Shown one piece after another: positions 1 through 5,257 of a stretch of 5,257 nucleotides of DNA. Below the pieces are notes generated by a model. The model was not told the DNA's origin, did not search any database, and saw only the letters and a program-made list of their open reading frames with translations. The first letter of the stretch is position 1; every line of letters starts with the position of its first letter. Position numbers and translations under genes: made by a program. Source of the stretch: Candidatus Omnitrophota bacterium. GTDB lineage: Bacteria; Omnitrophota; Omnitrophia; Omnitrophales; Abzuiibacteriaceae. The stretch spans positions 1 through 5,257 of the forward strand of contig JACQQN010000095.1 in the NCBI GenBank assembly GCA_016206995.1, read 5' to 3'.

Positions 1-177
1 CCACCGGGCTACACATCTCAAGAGCTTTGTGTGAAATTACTTCAAGAAGCAAATGTTGTTGTTGTGCCGGGAAATGGATTCGGCCCGAATGGAGAAGGGT
101 ATTTCCGGATTTCGCTTACGATTGCAGACCACCGGCTTGAAGAAGCAATCGAACGAATCAAAAAGATTCATAAATAA
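1..177 (+). CDS. dapL: LL-diaminopimelate aminotransferase-type PLP enzyme, C-terminal fragment
   Basis: The reading frame is open from the first base and ends at TAA 175-177, giving the last 58 residues of a protein whose start lies upstream of the window. The fragment contains PGNGFGPNGEGYFRISLT (residues 23-40 of the fragment). This is the C-terminal small-domain signature of fold-type I aminotransferases, and its Arg in YFRIS is the usual contact for the substrate carboxylate. The PGNGFG...GEGYFRISLT form is typical of proteins annotated as LL-diaminopimelate aminotransferase, which converts tetrahydrodipicolinate to LL-diaminopimelate in one step using glutamate, for lysine and peptidoglycan. 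The catalytic lysine lies outside the window, so a related aspartate or alanine aminotransferase cannot be excluded. The stop is only 4 nt before the folK start, which suggests the same transcript. Confidence 0.72.
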   Translation, partial: PPGYTSQELCVKLLQEANVVVVPGNGFGPNGEGYFRISLTIADHRLEEAIERIKKIHK

Positions 178-181
178 GTGA

Positions 182-685
182 ATGGTGAGTATTTCACTTT
201 TGGCTGAGAAAAAGTTGAAAAAAGTTTATTTGGGCGTTGGTTCTAATATTGGGCTACGTGAAGAACATTTGAAGAAAGCAAAGATTCTTATCAGTTATCA
301 TCCCAAAATTAAATTTCTGCGGGCAGCGCCTGTTTATAAAACCGAACCCGTAGGAGGCCCAACGCAGGGAAAGTTTTTAAACACGGTTTGGGAAATTGAA
401 ACCGAACTTTCCCCTAGAGATCTTTTACAGATGCTTCTTTCTACCGAAAGGTCACTCGGTCGCGCAGAAACCCGAGAAAAAAATACACCCCGTACGATTG
501 ACCTTGATATTCTTTTCTACGACGATTTAACCCTTCAAGAAGCGGATCTTACCATTCCACATCCCAAAATTTCCGAACGTTGGTTCGTTTTGAAGCCTCT
601 CTGGGATTTGGCGTCCGAGCTGATTCATCCAATTTTAGGAAAAAGTGTGTGTCAGATGTTGGATGAATGCCATGAAAGTTATTAA
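182..685 (+). CDS. folK: 2-amino-4-hydroxy-6-hydroxymethyldihydropteridine pyrophosphokinase (HPPK)
   Basis: This cytoplasmic enzyme transfers pyrophosphate from ATP to 6-hydroxymethyl-7,8-dihydropterin, the step before dihydropteroate synthase in folate synthesis. Visible family motifs, in order, are YLGVGSNIG (residues 16-24), PVYKTEPVGGPTQGKFLN (50-67), ERSLGR (89-94), and the hallmark PRTIDLDIL (103-111), whose Asp107 and Asp109 match the two magnesium-binding aspartates. IPHPKISERWFVLKPL (125-140) follows. The length, 167 aa, is normal for a single-domain HPPK. The usual W-G before PRTIDLDIL is replaced by N-T, a variant I believe occurs in other phyla. The start is uncertain. ATG 182 has only a weak Shine-Dalgarno and gives about 12 residues ahead of the conserved core. 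GTG 185, TTG 200 and TTG 215 are in-frame alternatives, and TTG 215 would place the conserved strand right at the N terminus. The gene overlaps panC by 14 nt. Confidence 0.95.
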   Translation: MVSISLLAEKKLKKVYLGVGSNIGLREEHLKKAKILISYHPKIKFLRAAPVYKTEPVGGPTQGKFLNTVWEIETELSPRDLLQMLLSTERSLGRAETREKNTPRTIDLDILFYDDLTLQEADLTIPHPKISERWFVLKPLWDLASELIHPILGKSVCQMLDECHESY

Positions 686-1514
686 ATCGCCCAACCAACT
701 TACCCGTTTGATCTTAAAGCTTAAAAAGAAAAAGAAGCGTATTGGTTTTGTTCCGACGATGGGCTCTCTGCATGAAGGCCATCTTTCGTTGGTGCGTTTT
801 GCTGCGAAGGAAACCAGTGTTGTTGTGGCTAGTATTTTTGTAAACCCAACCCAATTTGGACCAAAAGAAGATTTTAAGCGGTATCCCCGTAATTTAGTGA
901 GTGATTTAAAATTCCTTCGAAGAGAAAAAGTAGATTTTGTTTTTCTGCCGACTGCTAGTTCTATTTACCCAAAAAGATTTAATGCGTTTTTGAATCCAGG
1001 TCCATTGGCAAAAACTTTATGTGGTCCAAAGCGCCCCGGACATTTTCGTGGTGTCGTGACGGTTATGAAAAGATTGTTTGATATTACCTTGCCGGACATT
1101 GCTTACTTTGGGGCGAAAGATTATCAGCAAGCGCGAATTATTCAGGAGATGGTAAAACGGCTTCACTTATCAATTCAAGTGAAGACGTGTCCCATCGTCC
1201 GCGAAAAAGATGGCCTCGCCATGAGTTCCCGGAATGTTTACTTGAGTTTGGAAGAACGGTTACAGGCGCGAGCAATTTCGCGGGTCCTTCAATTTGCAAA
1301 AAGTTTCATCCGGAAAGTACACCTCAGCCCGCACACGATTGAACAAAATATCATTTCATTGTTGAAGCCCTACGTTGACAAGATTGATTATGTAAGTCTT
1401 GTCGACGCTGTTTCTTTGCGGAAACCAAAGCGGCTTAAAGGAAAGCTTTTGCTTGCGATTGCGTGCTTTATTGGAAAAACAAGACTCATTGATAATGTTG
1501 TGATTCAGCGATAA
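672..1514 (+). CDS. panC: Pantothenate synthetase (pantoate--beta-alanine ligase)
   Basis: PanC condenses pantoate and beta-alanine with ATP, through a pantoyl-adenylate intermediate, to give pantothenate for coenzyme A. The 280-residue product has the usual family length. It shows the nucleotidyltransferase motif PTMGSLHEGH (residues 28-37, with the two HIGH-type histidines His34 and His37), NPTQFGPKEDFKRYPR (58-73), CGPKRPGHFRGV (117-128), FGAKDYQQ (146-153) and REKDGLAMSSRN (177-188); the last two belong to the ATP- and pantoate-binding site. I chose ATG 672, which gives MKVIKSPNQL. The frame also extends upstream to ATG 663 and GTG 645, but those starts would add residues unlike the family and lengthen the folK overlap. 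A GGA at 661-663 is a weak ribosome site, so coupling to folK translation is likely. A lysine run (residues 18-22) is coded by an A-rich stretch, a plausible slippage spot. No panB, whose product is needed to make pantoate, is present in the window. Confidence 0.97.
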   Translation: MKVIKSPNQLTRLILKLKKKKKRIGFVPTMGSLHEGHLSLVRFAAKETSVVVASIFVNPTQFGPKEDFKRYPRNLVSDLKFLRREKVDFVFLPTASSIYPKRFNAFLNPGPLAKTLCGPKRPGHFRGVVTVMKRLFDITLPDIAYFGAKDYQQARIIQEMVKRLHLSIQVKTCPIVREKDGLAMSSRNVYLSLEERLQARAISRVLQFAKSFIRKVHLSPHTIEQNIISLLKPYVDKIDYVSLVDAVSLRKPKRLKGKLLLAIACFIGKTRLIDNVVIQR

Positions 1515-1517
1515 AAT
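1489..1517 (+). promoter_or_regulatory. Candidate sigma70-type promoter ahead of panD
   Basis: TTGATA (1489-1494) and TAAAAT (1512-1517) each match the -35 and -10 consensus at five of six positions and are separated by exactly 17 nt. The -10 box includes the panC stop codon (TAA 1512-1514). Transcription would start near 1524 and give a leader of roughly 33 nt before panD. This sits at the only junction in the cluster with a real gap, which is where an internal promoter would be expected. In AT-rich DNA such matches arise by chance, so this is a candidate only. Confidence 0.35.
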
Positions 1518-1528
1518 ATCATTCACAA
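1498..1528. repeat. Imperfect inverted repeat spanning the panC stop and putative -10 box
   Basis: Outer arms TTGTGA (1498-1503) and TCACAA (1523-1528) are perfect reverse complements. Inside them lies a second perfect pair, GATA (1510-1513) and TATC (1517-1520), around AAA. The intervening bases are unequal, 6 nt on the left and 2 nt on the right, so the symmetry is broken. There is no following T-run, so it does not look like an intrinsic terminator. It could be an operator overlapping the candidate promoter, a weak hairpin in an mRNA coming from panC, or chance in an AT-rich gap. The TGTGA/TCACA arms recall CRP/FNR-type half-sites, but 19 nt between the arms is far from their normal spacing. 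Confidence 0.25.
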
Positions 1529-1539
1529 TTTACAATTAG

Positions 1540-1545
1540 AAAGGG
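1540..1545 (+). promoter_or_regulatory. Ribosome binding site of panD
   Basis: AAAGGG, preceded by AG, lies 11 nt before ATG 1557. This is the clearest purine-rich site at any start in the window apart from AAGGTG (1905-1910) before the next gene. It supports ATG 1557, but the slightly long spacing leaves the in-frame ATG at 1569 as a less likely alternative. Confidence 0.5.
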
Positions 1546-1556
1546 TTTGCGAATCT

Positions 1557-1913
1557 ATGTATCGAGAAATGCTCAAAGCAAAAATTCACCGGGCAACCAT
1601 TACAGGGGCCAATGTTGATTACGAAGGTAGTGTGAAGATTGACGAAAATCTTTTAAAAGTTGCAAACATTTTGCCTTATGAAAAAGTGTTGGTGATCAAT
1701 TTGAGTAATGGCTCCCGCGTCGAAACCTATGCAATTGTTGGCGAAGCGGGGTTAGGTGAAGTGAGCGTGAATGGTGGCGCCGCGCTTTTCTCAAAAGTAG
1801 GTGATAAAGTGATCATTATGAATTTTTGTCTTCTCGACGAATCGGAAGTTAAAAGCCACCGATCGATTGTGGTTCATGTCGATCAAAAAAATCGTCCTTT
1901 AGTTAAGGTGTGA
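1557..1913 (+). CDS. panD: Aspartate 1-decarboxylase precursor (pyruvoyl enzyme)
   Basis: PanD decarboxylates L-aspartate to beta-alanine, the substrate PanC uses. It is made as an inactive proenzyme that cuts itself between Gly24 and Ser25, the serine becoming the pyruvoyl cofactor at the start of the alpha chain. All landmarks are present at E. coli numbering: Lys9, His11 and Arg12 in KIHRA, the cleavage motif YEGS (22-25), Arg54, Thr57 and Tyr58 in SRVETYAI, and Asn72-Gly73 in VNGGAA. The conserved GDKVIIM strand and SHRSIVVHVDQKNR tail follow. The 118 residues are a little shorter than E. coli PanD (126), within the family range. Choosing ATG 1557 makes the landmark numbering agree exactly with E. 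coli. It is followed by a 7-nt gap and the aspartate dehydrogenase. Whether maturation needs a helper such as PanZ cannot be told from the sequence. Confidence 0.97.
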   Translation: MYREMLKAKIHRATITGANVDYEGSVKIDENLLKVANILPYEKVLVINLSNGSRVETYAIVGEAGLGEVSVNGGAALFSKVGDKVIIMNFCLLDESEVKSHRSIVVHVDQKNRPLVKV

Positions 1914-1920
1914 TGATTCA

Positions 1921-2721
1921 ATGTTAAAAGTCGGAATCATTGGTTGTGGTGCAATTGGTTCCGAACTCGCTCGTTTGATTCATAAAAAGTTTTCACATCT
2001 TGCTCGAATTGCTTATCTTTGCGATCACAACCCAAATCGCGCGAAAGCTCTCAAGAAAAAATTCCGGCGTGGTTGCGCTTTAATGTCAATCGATGCGTTG
2101 ATTCGAAAAAGCGATTTTGTGATTGAAGCTGCTTCGCAGGAAGCAGCTATTCAAGCGGTTCCGCTTGCGTTACGGCTTAAAAAACGAATGATGGTTTTAA
2201 GTGTCGGTGGACTTCTTAGAATCCCTCAAGCATTGCTTCAAAAAACAAAAGGACTGCTTTATATCCCCAGTGGTGCAATAGGTGGTGTGGATGCGCTTCT
2301 TGCAGCACGCGAAAGTCGGATTCGACATGTGACGCTCACGACCTATAAACCTCTTAAAAGCTTAGAAGGTGCTCCTTTTTTTAAAAAACGCGGGCTTCAC
2401 GTTAAAAAAATCCGAAAACCCACTGTCATATTTAATGGAACCGCGCAATCCGCCATTCGTCTTTTCCCGCAGAATATTAATGTGGCAGCGACGCTCAGCC
2501 TTGCTGGCATCGGACCCAAGCGAACTCGCGTCCGAATTGTTGCTTCGCCTCGATTGACGAGAAACGTCCATGAGGTTTCATTGGAGGGCGATTTCGGACG
2601 TATCCGGGCAGTTACAGAAAATGTACCTTCAAAAACCAACCCAAAAACAAGCGCGCTGGCTGTGCACGCAGCGGTGGCATGTTTTGAGAAAATTTTTGCT
2701 TCTGTAAAGATTGGAACATGA
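1921..2721 (+). CDS. nadX: L-aspartate dehydrogenase (NadX/DUF108 family)
   Basis: The family catalyses reversible NAD(P)-linked oxidative deamination of L-aspartate to iminoaspartate, which either hydrolyses to oxaloacetate or feeds quinolinate synthase. The 266-residue protein opens with a Rossmann motif, GCGAIG (8-13), and an acidic Asp35 after the second strand that favours NAD. Family motifs follow: DFVIEAASQEA (65-75), LSVGGLL (93-99), IPSGAIGGVDAL (115-126), TTYKP (140-144), FPQNINVAATLSLAG (182-196) and NVHEVSLEGDFG (215-226). His217 in NVHEV probably corresponds to the catalytic histidine described for thermophile homologues. ENVPSKTNPKTSALA (233-247) closes the domain. It is about 25 residues longer than the archaeal and Thermotoga enzymes. 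AAGGTG at 1905-1910 is a good ribosome site, 10 nt before the ATG. With panD directly upstream and no nadA or nadC in view, I infer a link to the aspartate/beta-alanine supply. Activity on another amino acid cannot be excluded. Confidence 0.88.
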   Translation: MLKVGIIGCGAIGSELARLIHKKFSHLARIAYLCDHNPNRAKALKKKFRRGCALMSIDALIRKSDFVIEAASQEAAIQAVPLALRLKKRMMVLSVGGLLRIPQALLQKTKGLLYIPSGAIGGVDALLAARESRIRHVTLTTYKPLKSLEGAPFFKKRGLHVKKIRKPTVIFNGTAQSAIRLFPQNINVAATLSLAGIGPKRTRVRIVASPRLTRNVHEVSLEGDFGRIRAVTENVPSKTNPKTSALAVHAAVACFEKIFASVKIGT

Positions 2722-5257
2722 CGGACGGCGCAAAAATTGTGATTCGTGGTGCCCGCGAACACAATTTGAAAAATATCAATCTTGACCTCCCACGAAATCA
2801 GTTGATTGTCATCACGGGCCTTTCAGGTTCTGGAAAAAGTTCCCTTGCCTTTGATACCATTTATGCAGAAGGCCAACGGCGTTATCTCGAAAGCATGTCT
2901 TCTTATGCGCGTCAGTTTCTTGATCGAATGAAGAAACCAGATGTAGACCACATTTCGGGACTTTCACCTAGTATTGCAATTGAGCAAAAATCAATTATCC
3001 ACAATCCGCGTTCAACCGTCGCTACGGTGACCGAAATTTATGATTACCTTCGGCTTCTTTATGCCAAACTTGGTGAAGTCCATTGCCATCAATGTGGAAA
3101 GCTCGTTTCAAAACAGAACACGCATGAAATTTTAAAACAAATAGAATTGCTTCCGCAAGGTGCGCAGCTTGGTATTTTCGCTCCGCTGGTTCGCGGCCGG
3201 AAAGGTGAGTATAAGAAACTTTTTCAGGAGGTTTTGAAAAAAGGCTTTACCCACGTGCGCCTTGATGGAAAGGTATATGATCTTCGTAAGAAATTTGAAA
3301 TTTCAAAGAAAAAACGCCATGACGTTGAAGCGCTGGTTGATACCGTTGAGATGCAAGCCAAGAATTGGGAGCGTATCAAAGAGTCTCTGGAAACCGCTCT
3401 TTCGCTTGCGGATGGCACTTGTTTGATTTCGATCGTTGATTCAAAGAAAGGAATACCAAGGACTCTTTTCTTTTCACGTAAAATGACTTGTCTCCACTGC
3501 AACATTAGTTTTACTGATCTCACGCCCAATATGTTTTCTTTTAATAGCCCATATGGCGCTTGTCAAAAATGCCGGGGAATTGGGAAACTTTCTCGCGCAT
3601 TGACTCATTTTGTTATTCAAAATCCGAACAAACCTCTTTTAAAAGGGGCGATCAACGAAGAAATTTATTTTTCTTTTAACCGCTACGTGATTGAGGATTT
3701 AGTTTATGAGCTTAAAGAACAATTTGAATTTGACGTGACTACCCCGTATCAAGCTTTATCCCAAGAGGTGAAGGATGCGCTTTTCTGGGGAACAAATGAA
3801 ATTACAGGACTCGTCGAAGAGCTTGACAACTTGTTTTATAGTACCGAATCTGAAGAAATCAAAAGAAAAATCCGGAAGTTTATCCGAGAAGAAGTTTGTC
3901 CTGAGTGCCATGGCGGCCGGTTGCGTTCGGAAAGTCTCGGCGTTCGAATTCAGGGGCAGAACATCGTTCAAGTTTGTCAAATGTCGGTTGAAACAGTGGC
4001 ACAATTCTTTAAAACTGTCCGCATTGAGAAGAACCATGAAAAAGTTGGTGCACCTATTTTAAGAGAGATTCGAGAACGATTACAATTTTTGCTTAATGTG
4101 GGGTTGAGTTATCTCGCGCTTGAACGCACGGTTCCTACGCTCGCGGGTGGGGAGCTCCAACGAATCCGGCTTGCCGCACAAATTGGGGTTGGGCTTTCGG
4201 GTGTTCTGTACGTTTTAGATGAACCGAGCATTGGCCTTCATCCGCGCGATAACGAGAAATTACTTCATACACTCGAAGCGCTGCGCGAGCTGAAAAATAC
4301 AGTTGTGGTCATTGAGCATGATGAAGAAACCATTCGGCGCGCAGATTTCGTTGTTGATTTGGGACCGGGTGCGGGTGAGCTTGGCGGAGAGCTTACGGGT
4401 GTTGGCCAGTTAGCACTTGAAAAAAATAACACGCGTTCTTTAACTGCTCAATATTTGGCAGGAAAAATAAAAATGGAAATTCCTAAAACCCGACAAGATT
4501 ACAAGCGTGCACCAACGCTAATCTTGAAGGGTTGTGAAGAGCATAACTTGAAAAAAATAAATGTTGTGATTCCAATGGGTTGCTTGGTATGTGTGACGGG
4601 TGTTTCTGGTTCAGGGAAAAGTACTTTAGTTCATGACATCTTATTTAAGGCGCTTCACAACCAAATTTGGAAAACAAATTATCGCGTCGGAAAGTTAAAA
4701 GCAATACTCAATTCGGAACAAATTGACAAAGTTATCGAGGTCGACCAGTCGCCAATTGGAAGAACGCCAAGATCAAATGCAGCAACTTATACGGATCTTT
4801 TCACGCCCATTCGGAAACTTTTTGCGCAAATACCAGAAGCAAAACTTAGAAATTTCGATGCGTCTCGGTTTAGTTTTAATTTGAAAAGCGGTCAATGTGC
4901 CTTATGTCGTGGAGAGGGTTACGCGCATCTCGAAATGAGTTTTTTGCCTGATGTCTATGTGCTTTGTGAAACTTGTCGTGGCAAACGTTACAATGAACAA
5001 ACGTTAGAGGTTCGTTATCGCGGGAAAAATATTGCGGAAGTCCTTGAACTTTCCGTGAGTGATGCACGAGAATTTTTCCATTCCATTCCACAGGTTCGGG
5101 AACGGCTTGAAATTCTTGCAGAAATTGGGCTCGGTTATTTAAAACTAGGGCAACCATCGACCACACTTTCTGGCGGTGAAGCGCAGCGTATTAAGTTAGC
5201 AAGTGAACTCAGTAAAAAATCTACCGGGAAAACACTTTACATTTTAGATGAACCAAC
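2718..5257 (+). CDS. uvrA: Excinuclease ABC subunit A, C-terminus cut by the window edge
   Basis: UvrA is the damage-sensing ABC ATPase dimer that loads UvrB in nucleotide excision repair. The frame is open for 846 complete codons with no stop. The order is: Walker A I GLSGSGKSS (34-42), the UvrB-binding and insertion region, CxxC pairs at 123/126, 258/261, 282/285 and 394/397, signature I LAGGE (475-479), and Walker B I VLDEPSIGLH with Asp501-Glu502. In the second half come Walker A II GVSGSGKST (628-636), IGRTPRSNAATYTDLF, the C-terminal zinc finger (727/730 and 750/753), signature II LSGGE (817-821) and Walker B II with Asp844-Glu845. By comparison with E. coli (940 aa), about 95 residues are missing past the edge. 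ATG 2718 overlaps the upstream stop as ATGA. The ribosome site is weak (AAAGA 2706-2710), so translational coupling is likely. The first signature has Ala in place of the usual Ser, whereas the second is standard. Confidence 0.97.
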   Translation, partial: MTDGAKIVIRGAREHNLKNINLDLPRNQLIVITGLSGSGKSSLAFDTIYAEGQRRYLESMSSYARQFLDRMKKPDVDHISGLSPSIAIEQKSIIHNPRSTVATVTEIYDYLRLLYAKLGEVHCHQCGKLVSKQNTHEILKQIELLPQGAQLGIFAPLVRGRKGEYKKLFQEVLKKGFTHVRLDGKVYDLRKKFEISKKKRHDVEALVDTVEMQAKNWERIKESLETALSLADGTCLISIVDSKKGIPRTLFFSRKMTCLHCNISFTDLTPNMFSFNSPYGACQKCRGIGKLSRALTHFVIQNPNKPLLKGAINEEIYFSFNRYVIEDLVYELKEQFEFDVTTPYQALSQEVKDALFWGTNEITGLVEELDNLFYSTESEEIKRKIRKFIREEVCPECHGGRLRSESLGVRIQGQNIVQVCQMSVETVAQFFKTVRIEKNHEKVGAPILREIRERLQFLLNVGLSYLALERTVPTLAGGELQRIRLAAQIGVGLSGVLYVLDEPSIGLHPRDNEKLLHTLEALRELKNTVVVIEHDEETIRRADFVVDLGPGAGELGGELTGVGQLALEKNNTRSLTAQYLAGKIKMEIPKTRQDYKRAPTLILKGCEEHNLKKINVVIPMGCLVCVTGVSGSGKSTLVHDILFKALHNQIWKTNYRVGKLKAILNSEQIDKVIEVDQSPIGRTPRSNAATYTDLFTPIRKLFAQIPEAKLRNFDASRFSFNLKSGQCALCRGEGYAHLEMSFLPDVYVLCETCRGKRYNEQTLEVRYRGKNIAEVLELSVSDAREFFHSIPQVRERLEILAEIGLGYLKLGQPSTTLSGGEAQRIKLASELSKKSTGKTLYILDEP

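Noticed and set aside
645..671. Upstream extension of panC to GTG 645
   Set aside because: The added residues do not resemble PanC N termini and come from sequence coding the conserved end of folK. ATG 672 gives the normal 280-residue length.
1498..1528. CRP/FNR-type binding site or intrinsic terminator
   Set aside because: The TGTGA and TCACA half-sites are too far apart for a CRP/FNR dimer, and the repeat is AT-rich, broken and not followed by a T-run. It is kept only as an inverted repeat.
2362..2762. Open frames on the minus strand (2362-2571 and 2397-2762) and a second plus-strand frame (2369-2557)
   Set aside because: They lie almost entirely inside the well-supported aspartate dehydrogenase gene, show no recognisable motif and have low-complexity products. 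They are shadow frames.
3224..4062. Open frames at 3224-3529 (-), 3756-4037 (-) and 3775-4062 (+)
   Set aside because: They are internal to the continuous uvrA frame, which carries conserved motifs throughout this region. They have no independent support.
4876..5166. Minus-strand open frame of 96 codons
   Set aside because: It is antisense to the UvrA C-terminal zinc finger and the region before signature II. It has no motif and no plausible ribosome site context.
1..5257. Defence system, mobile element, CRISPR or other accessory island
   Set aside because: Every stretch is accounted for by core biosynthetic or repair genes on one strand. There is no long repeat, no integrase or transposase, and no visible shift in composition.

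Overview
This window reads as a compact stretch of ordinary bacterial core metabolism. All genes are on the + strand, packed with almost no intergenic space. Base composition is moderately AT-rich and looks even throughout. There is no mobile element, CRISPR array, tRNA or rRNA that I can support. The tail of an LL-diaminopimelate aminotransferase-type enzyme would fit lineages that make lysine by the DapL route, such as Omnitrophota and other PVC-related phyla, some Deltaproteobacteria and spirochaetes. Gene order and gene types alone do not settle the phylum, so treat this as a guess.

Layout: (1) 1-177, the last 58 codons of a PLP aminotransferase, probably dapL. (2) 182-685, folK (folate synthesis). 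(3) 672-1514, panC, overlapping folK by 14 nt. (4) A 42-nt gap, the only real one in the window. It carries a plausible sigma70-type promoter that begins inside the end of panC, an imperfect inverted repeat, and the panD ribosome binding site. (5) 1557-1913, panD. (6) 1921-2721, an L-aspartate dehydrogenase (NadX/DUF108 family). (7) 2718 to the window edge, uvrA, starting at an ATGA overlap with the previous stop and running off the end after Walker B of the second ATPase domain, about 95 residues short by comparison with E. coli UvrA.

How the genes work together: PanD makes beta-alanine from aspartate, and PanC joins beta-alanine to pantoate to give pantothenate, the precursor of coenzyme A. 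The aspartate dehydrogenase sits directly between panD and uvrA, with no nadA or nadC beside it. Its neighbours therefore suggest, but do not prove, that it handles aspartate for the pantothenate branch rather than for NAD synthesis. FolK and DapL belong to folate and lysine/peptidoglycan precursor synthesis. UvrA is the damage-recognition ATPase of nucleotide excision repair and is probably only a co-transcribed passenger. I see no undescribed system here. The points worth a second look are the panD-aspartate dehydrogenase pairing, the absence of panB from an otherwise familiar folK-pan cluster, the altered first ABC signature of UvrA, and the possible internal promoter and operator before panD.
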